From Clostridium sp. CF012 (GTDB lineage: Bacteria > Bacillota > Clostridia > Clostridiales > Clostridiaceae), in the NCBI RefSeq assembly GCF_018861755.1, contig NZ_JAHLEF010000027.1:1-64000 (forward strand): a stretch of DNA of 64,000 nucleotides, written 5' to 3'. A model generated the notes under the pieces. That model saw only the letters and a list, made by a program, of their open reading frames with translations, searched no databases and was not told the DNA's origin. Positions 59,658 to 64,000 of this stretch are shown here, piece by piece. The position numbers and the translations under genes are program-made. Numbering within the stretch: the stretch's first letter is position 1; every line of letters begins with the position of its first letter.

Positions 59658-60350
59658 CTACTTTTCCCAAAGAAGAACTGCTTTAGACGGAATCTTTAGT
59701 AATTCTTCAGACGATATTTTTGAATCATTATAATTGAGATAATACACTGCTGATATATCTTTTTTTACTTCTATTTCACCATTACCGTCATTAAAATCGT
59801 AATATGATATATTGTTAATTGAATACTTATATTCTTTATTCTTTTGTGGCTTAGAGAATTTTTTTGTCCATATAGAATCAGTGAAATAAATATATGCCAC
59901 ATTTTGCTTTATACCATCTTTTTCGATTGCCACGGTCCATCCATATGAGCAATAGTAATCATCCCCATTAAATGAGACGTCAGGCATTCCGTTATTCCCC
60001 ATTTTAACACTCACTAGTCCATTATTGTAGGGAATTGGTATCTGGTAGTGAAATATAAGTGAAAATCCTCCAAATAATACAGCAATTGCACATATAACTG
60101 AAATAGCTGATATCATAACATTTTTTCTGAACAGCTTCTTTGATATACCTTTTAGTATATTAGATTTTGCTTGCTCTGCTGCTTTATCACCATTAGTTTG
60201 AATGAAGTCACTATTCATACTATCAAGATATTTTTTACAGGTATCACACTCTAGTAAGTGTTCCTTCACCGTGGTACGGCTTTCGTTACTACAAACATCA
60301 TCGTAGTAGAGTGGTAGTAAATCTTTAACTATTTCACATGAAATTTTCAT
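59658..60350 (-). CDS. anti-sigma factor, zinc-finger type
   Basis: The 230-residue protein has an N-terminal zf-HC2 anti-sigma domain with the H-x3-C-x2-C motif (VKEHLLECDTCKKYL, about residues 28-42). One transmembrane helix follows (AISVICAIAVLFGGFSLIF, about 82-100), then an extracytoplasmic part of about 130 residues (PYNNGLVSVKMGNNGMPDVS). It should hold the ECF sigma factor at the membrane until a signal releases it. It starts one base after the sigma stop, so the pair is cotranslated. Confidence 0.87.
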   Translation of the reverse strand: MKISCEIVKDLLPLYYDDVCSNESRTTVKEHLLECDTCKKYLDSMNSDFIQTNGDKAAEQAKSNILKGISKKLFRKNVMISAISVICAIAVLFGGFSLIFHYQIPIPYNNGLVSVKMGNNGMPDVSFNGDDYYCSYGWTVAIEKDGIKQNVAYIYFTDSIWTKKFSKPQKNKEYKYSINNISYYDFNDGNGEIEVKKDISAVYYLNYNDSKISSEELLKIPSKAVLLWEK

Positions 60351-60351
60351 T

Positions 60352-60816
60352 TTAACCCTCCCTTAGTTTAATCTTTGCACGATGAAATGTGACTCTTGCC
60401 CAGCTTTCTGTTTTACCCAAAAGCTCAGCAATCTGTAAAAAGGGTAATTCACCAAACACTCTTAAGGTGAAAACCTCTTTATATGGTTCATCTAAAAAAT
60501 GAAGTTTTTTATGTATTTTCCACGCAGTTTCACTATTTATTAACTTTTTCTCAATACATTCACCTTCATTTTCTTCACGAGATTCATTTGTAATATGTTT
60601 ATTTTTTTTGCATAGTGAAAGGTAAGTATTTTTCATTATTTGACATAACCAAACCCGTATTTTACAGTCTCCTTTAAACTTGTCTATACTTTTCAAAGCT
60701 TTAAAAAACGTTTCTTGAGTTAGTTCCTCTGCCAAAGTTTCATTACGACATAGCGACAGGGCATATTTATAGACATCATTAAAATATTGAGAGTATATAA
60801 CTTCAAAATCAATCAC
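60352..60816 (-). CDS. ECF-type RNA polymerase sigma factor
   Basis: The 154-residue protein has sigma region 2 (YALSLCRNETLAEELTQETF, FKALKSIDKF, RVWLCQIMKNTYLSLCK) and region 4 (LDEPYKEVFTLRVFGELPFL, IAELLGKTESWARVTFHRAK). The start is a GTG at 60816, behind GAGGTG. A TGTAACG string upstream (about 60862-60868, minus strand) has the AAC of ECF -35 elements, so it may control itself. Together with the anti-sigma it forms an envelope-signal module. Confidence 0.9.
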   Translation of the reverse strand: MIDFEVIYSQYFNDVYKYALSLCRNETLAEELTQETFFKALKSIDKFKGDCKIRVWLCQIMKNTYLSLCKKNKHITNESREENEGECIEKKLINSETAWKIHKKLHFLDEPYKEVFTLRVFGELPFLQIAELLGKTESWARVTFHRAKIKLREG

Positions 60817-61107
60817 AGTTTCACCTCGCTTTCATGCATAAGACTCTTGAAACTAACTTTCGTTACAATTTTTTCAAAAAATAAATTAAAGCATGCTATT
60901 TCACACGCTTGCATATTTCCCGAGCACGGAAAATATTAAGTGTCATCATATTATACCAATCCGCCGTAAAGTTTAGGAATATCATACCATTAAGCCCCAT
61001 TTTCATAAACTAATACAGCCTATCTATATACATTTCATAATTTAATTAAAAACACAGTATAAATGCTTATGTTATGATCCTCCTCGTAAATATTTTAAAT
61101 TCAACTC
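60817..61107. other. intergenic region
   Basis: It contains the probable promoter of the sigma operon (TGTAACG at about 60862-60868, minus strand). No gene seen. Confidence 0.4.
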
Positions 61108-61446
61108 TTACTCATTTACAGTGCAGTTGTGATTAATTTCTTTATCATAGATGTTCTTGAAAATCTGTTTATATACACTAGCAGGTTGTTCTCCCAATGC
61201 TATGGTTGAATGAAAATGATATTTATCATTATTTTCTGTATCCCATGAATGTTCAGTAATATATTTATAAATTGCATTATGCAATTCCCTTAATTCTTTG
61301 CTCTCTTTAATATCCATCCATATAATACCGAAACCTTTTTCTTCATCACCAAATATTTTTAAATCAGTATGTGTAACTAAAACTTCAAATGGACTTAAAT
61401 TATCTGCTAAAGAATCAAAATATTTCTCAACTTCATCGCTTACCAT
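61108..61446 (-). pseudogene. 2'-5' RNA ligase-like (2H phosphoesterase) C-terminal part
   Basis: The 112-residue frame has the second HxT motif in YHFHSTIALG and the family-like FEVLVTHTDLKIFGDEEKGF. The first HxT motif and about 60 N-terminal residues are missing. An intact-looking TTGAGGAG ribosome binding site lies about 40 bp upstream, now followed by stops. This indicates a truncated gene; a catalytically complete enzyme is not possible. Confidence 0.55.
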
Positions 61447-61552
61447 TTACTATTTATAAAATCATATTTTTCTTATCAAATACTCCTCAATCAGATTTAT
61501 ATTATATGGGTAACCTATAATAAATTTGCATCATACTACATTATAAAACATG

Positions 61553-62368
61553 TCATATTTTTTTAGTTATGTACAATGAAAATTCAAACAACCCGTTAAC
61601 ATATCCTCCATGATTATTTATAACTTCTTCAATTTCACTATCCATATTTTCAATAATTTTATTATCTAATCCATCAAGAGTAGAAGCAAATGCTGGCACT
61701 GATTTTATTACCTTTAAATACTGACTCGGATTATTTCTCACTTCTTGTGTATATTCTACTTTTTCAACTAAATCAAACAAACCAGATTCTTCTATCTCTG
61801 TTTTTCTTTCATCATTGTTTGATACTCCATCATGTGCACACCTTTCAGGTTTTCTCTTTGCAGTAAAGTATTTAGAGACGTATTTTTCAATAATTCTTTC
61901 AACCTTTTCTTCTATTATTATTGTTGCAGGTAATTTATCATCACATGGATTATACCAAAACAAAACAAGATAGCCATTATCCTTTAAAAGTTCATGGCAC
62001 TTTTTATATTTAATACTTTTGTCTATCCAATGAAATGCTTGAGCAGAATAAATCATGTCATACTTTTGATTATTAGGGCAATTCCATTCTTCAAAAGATA
62101 CTACATCCACTGAAACATCTGGATAGGTATTACATTTATCTTTTAGTATTTCTGCCATATCTTCCCCTAATTCTATTGCTTGAACTCTAAATCCTTTATC
62201 TGCAAATTGTATAGTTGCTTTTCCAGTTCCTGCACCAATTTCAAGTAACATATCATTTAATTTTAAATCAGTCTTTGATATTACGTCTTGAATTAATTTT
62301 TCTGGATAAGAAGGTCTTATCTCCTCATATGTACCCGCAATTCCCTTGTATGGTTCTATTTTCTTCAT
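61553..62368 (-). CDS. SAM-dependent methyltransferase, class I
   Basis: The 271-residue protein has motif I LLEIGAGTGKATIQF (about 41-55), motif II VQAIELGEDMAEILK, and YDMIYSAQAFHWIDKSI, typical of UbiE/small-molecule methyltransferases. The C-terminal part is specific and of unknown target. GGGGGA precedes the ATG. Monocistronic. Confidence 0.87.
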   Translation of the reverse strand: MKKIEPYKGIAGTYEEIRPSYPEKLIQDVISKTDLKLNDMLLEIGAGTGKATIQFADKGFRVQAIELGEDMAEILKDKCNTYPDVSVDVVSFEEWNCPNNQKYDMIYSAQAFHWIDKSIKYKKCHELLKDNGYLVLFWYNPCDDKLPATIIIEEKVERIIEKYVSKYFTAKRKPERCAHDGVSNNDERKTEIEESGLFDLVEKVEYTQEVRNNPSQYLKVIKSVPAFASTLDGLDNKIIENMDSEIEEVINNHGGYVNGLFEFSLYITKKI

Positions 62369-62495
62369 TATGATTATCCCCCTTTAATGTTATTACACAC
62401 TTATCTGCTGTTGTGTCACAGTTTAAGAATTATGGGAACTAATGTGTTTCGCCTTTCAAGATTGAACCACCAGTTATTTCCCACTTTAACGCCAA

Positions 62496-62567
62496 TATAC
62501 CATCATTTCTTCTACACTTCTTTCTACTACTGCCACCATGTCATCTTCAGCACCGAGACTGAAGTTA
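62496..62567. repeat. 72-bp exact duplicate of the DUF6054 gene end
   Basis: Identical to 56056-56127, same orientation, 6.4 kb away. It carries the codons for LGAEDDMVAVVERSVEEMMV and no start, between the methyltransferase and the next membrane gene. Confidence 0.85.
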
Positions 62568-62611
62568 TTCTCGCCAGGATTTCTCTGAATCACACCTTAT
62601 TTTAATTATAT

Positions 62612-62950
62612 TCAAAACTTACCTCTGCTTTGATAAATGGTTATTACTAGAATTCCAATTGGAAAAGAAATCAAAAAACACACAGCACTGCCCCATAATA
62701 AATATTCATTACTATCCACAAAAAATAGGACGAAAATCATAATTAATCCTAAAATAATGTTCACACTTATCACTCTAATATGTATCTTATTTCCTGAATC
62801 ACTTATAACTTTTAATGATACTATCAATATAATAGTAGCCACAGCTGCTTTATATATTTGACTGATTAGTGATAATCCAAGTTTGTCTAATGTAATATAA
62901 ACAGCTACTATAATAGCAACTATAAGTAAATTAATAACATCATTCTTCAT
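62612..62950 (-). CDS. membrane protein, four hydrophobic segments
   Basis: The 112-residue product (start at 62950, behind GGATATTAAG; a longer form from 62995 is possible) has helices at about 6-20, 30-47, 58-76 and 85-105. No family recognised. It lies downstream of 63019-63462 in the same direction. Confidence 0.55.
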   Translation of the reverse strand: MKNDVINLLIVAIIVAVYITLDKLGLSLISQIYKAAVATIILIVSLKVISDSGNKIHIRVISVNIILGLIMIFVLFFVDSNEYLLWGSAVCFLISFPIGILVITIYQSRGKF

Positions 62951-63018
62951 TCTTAATATCCTATATCCTCTGCAATTTTTGAAAGTGATTCCCATAGCAA
63001 CTAAAATTCATGTGATAC

Positions 63019-63462
63019 TCACTTTTTGTAGGTTAGCCTAACTATATCAGAATCTTTTTTTACTGAAAAAACAGCATTGTCTGTGTACATAATTCTTTCA
63101 AAAAAATCTATTCTATAACCCAAAGTATTGCTATAGCCACAAACACTACTTACCACCCTTTTGTCTTTGACGAAAAGTAATTGAACCATCCCTTCACTTA
63201 CAGTTTCTTGAATAGAATTGCTTTTAAAACCTATGATTTCTTCAATTTGTTCTTTACTTGTATATGGTTCTAATGTAAATACAGTATCCCACTCAAAAGG
63301 CACAATTTTATTCAACTCCACATAATCAGAATTAACTTTTATAATTTCTCTTTGTAGTTTCTTGTTATTAACAATTACTATCGGATTACCAATTATCATA
63401 TAAGTTAAAGCCATTATGAGGCTAATAGTTACAATAGAAATTATTGTTCTTTTCTTTTTCAA
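63019..63462 (-). CDS. membrane-anchored protein, unknown function
   Basis: The 147-residue product has one N-terminal transmembrane helix (IISIVTISLIMALTYMIIG, about 7-25) after a KKKR start, and an external domain with a Cys (VVSSVCGYSNTLGYRID). A GGGGGA ribosome binding site lies before the ATG. No family recognised. Confidence 0.6.
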   Translation of the reverse strand: MKKKRTIISIVTISLIMALTYMIIGNPIVIVNNKKLQREIIKVNSDYVELNKIVPFEWDTVFTLEPYTSKEQIEEIIGFKSNSIQETVSEGMVQLLFVKDKRVVSSVCGYSNTLGYRIDFFERIMYTDNAVFSVKKDSDIVRLTYKK

Positions 63463-63616
63463 AATGCTCCCCCTTTTTTATTATATCAATAATCTTTGTT
63501 TCACAGTTGCTTACAATGTTGCACTAACTCTAAACCCATGATTGATGTAACTGAAGATTCTGTCTTTAAAAGAATTACATAAAACTTTTAATTAATATTC
63601 ACAGATATATCCAAAA

Positions 63617-63994
63617 TTATATGCTCCTACGGATTATTTCATCAATCTCATTACAACTTATTGATTTGAAAAAAAACTTAAGTTCTCTACGCTCTTTAAA
63701 TATATTTTCTGTTTCAAATGCAATTATATTATCTTGCTTATAATTATGACTTATAATATCATCCCATGAATGAAACATTCCAGAATACATTACTCCATTT
63801 TCATAAAGTCCATTAGTGAAATACAAAGGTAAGATAGTTAATACACAATTTCCAACTACACCAGAAAACAATAATATGCTTGATATAGATAGAGTGTACA
63901 ATACTAGTATTATTGAAAATACAAGAATTATCAGTGATAGTAGAAGTATTTTAGATTGCCTTTTGTAATTAGGTGGATATAATTTAATAATCAT
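63617..63994 (-). CDS. membrane protein, DUF5673-like
   Basis: The 125-residue protein has two hydrophobic segments (about 18-37 and 40-60) followed by a small domain with LYENGVMYSGMFHSWDDIIS, the pattern of DUF5673/bacterial PH-like proteins. The ATG is 6 bp from the window edge, so its ribosome binding site cannot be judged. Confidence 0.6.
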   Translation of the reverse strand: MIIKLYPPNYKRQSKILLLSLIILVFSIILVLYTLSISSILLFSGVVGNCVLTILPLYFTNGLYENGVMYSGMFHSWDDIISHNYKQDNIIAFETENIFKERRELKFFFKSISCNEIDEIIRRSI

Positions 63995-64000
63995 TTTAAA

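Overview
The window is AT-rich DNA from a low-GC Firmicute, most likely a Clostridium. The evidence is strong GGAGG-type ribosome binding sites, compact mostly minus-strand operons, a monomeric [FeFe]-hydrogenase, diaminopropionate ammonia-lyase, DUF4317, DUF1659/DUF2922, DUF6054 and BrxL-like proteins. I recognise no rRNA or tRNA gene and no CRISPR array.

Layout. 0-10.3 kb: an intact IS3-family element, an MFS transporter facing a MarR regulator (with the remnant of an azoreductase gene between them), a LysR/quinone-reductase divergent pair, a group B-like [FeFe]-hydrogenase, and a DUF4317 gene whose leader could fold into a pseudoknot that hides the ribosome binding site. 10.3-21.7 kb: diaminopropionate ammonia-lyase, a broken phage lysis cassette (holin and amidase), a Cys-rich small protein between two direct repeats, a RibD-like reductase with a divergent WYL regulator, a decayed mannose-PTS locus in which an internal piece of manZ is inverted, a radical SAM enzyme, a glycosyltransferase/PHP operon and a membrane diguanylate cyclase. 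21.8-30.6 kb: a sigma/DUF1659/DUF2922 cassette, then a prophage-type replication and lysogeny block (VapE primase-helicase, DNA polymerase A, DUF2815, a Cro-like protein, a repressor and an ImmA protease). I see no integrase. Nearly identical terminator sequences at 10.3 and 30.5 kb bracket this interval.

31-45 kb looks like a defence island. It holds a 1225-residue SF1 helicase, a broken mcrB, a degraded IS3 copy, a DUF262-HNH (GmrSD-like) nuclease, an orphan BrxL-type AAA+ ATPase, an IS256-family transposase that interrupts a lipoprotein gene, and two dead helicase genes (RecQ-like and nuclease-SF2). 45-56 kb is a patchwork of partial duplications. Five copies of a short palindromic repeat, copies of the helicase promoter region, a second recQ fragment and two fragments of a lipoprotein domain are interspersed with intact genes: a MazG-like protein, a 5'-nucleotidase with an A9 frameshift, two gamma-glutamylcyclotransferase-like proteins, a WYL-like protein, a CoiA-like protein and a truncated DUF3990/DUF3791 pair. 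56-64 kb is quieter: DUF6054, an AraC/GyrI regulator, a beta-helix acyltransferase-like protein, an ECF sigma/anti-sigma operon, a methyltransferase and small membrane proteins.

The main theme is accessory DNA under heavy decay. Deletions, single-base frameshifts, an inversion, nonsense codons and catalytic-site substitutions are all visible. The most interesting functional group is the BrxL / DUF262-HNH / SF1-helicase set, which resembles parts of BREX and type IV restriction loci without their usual partners.
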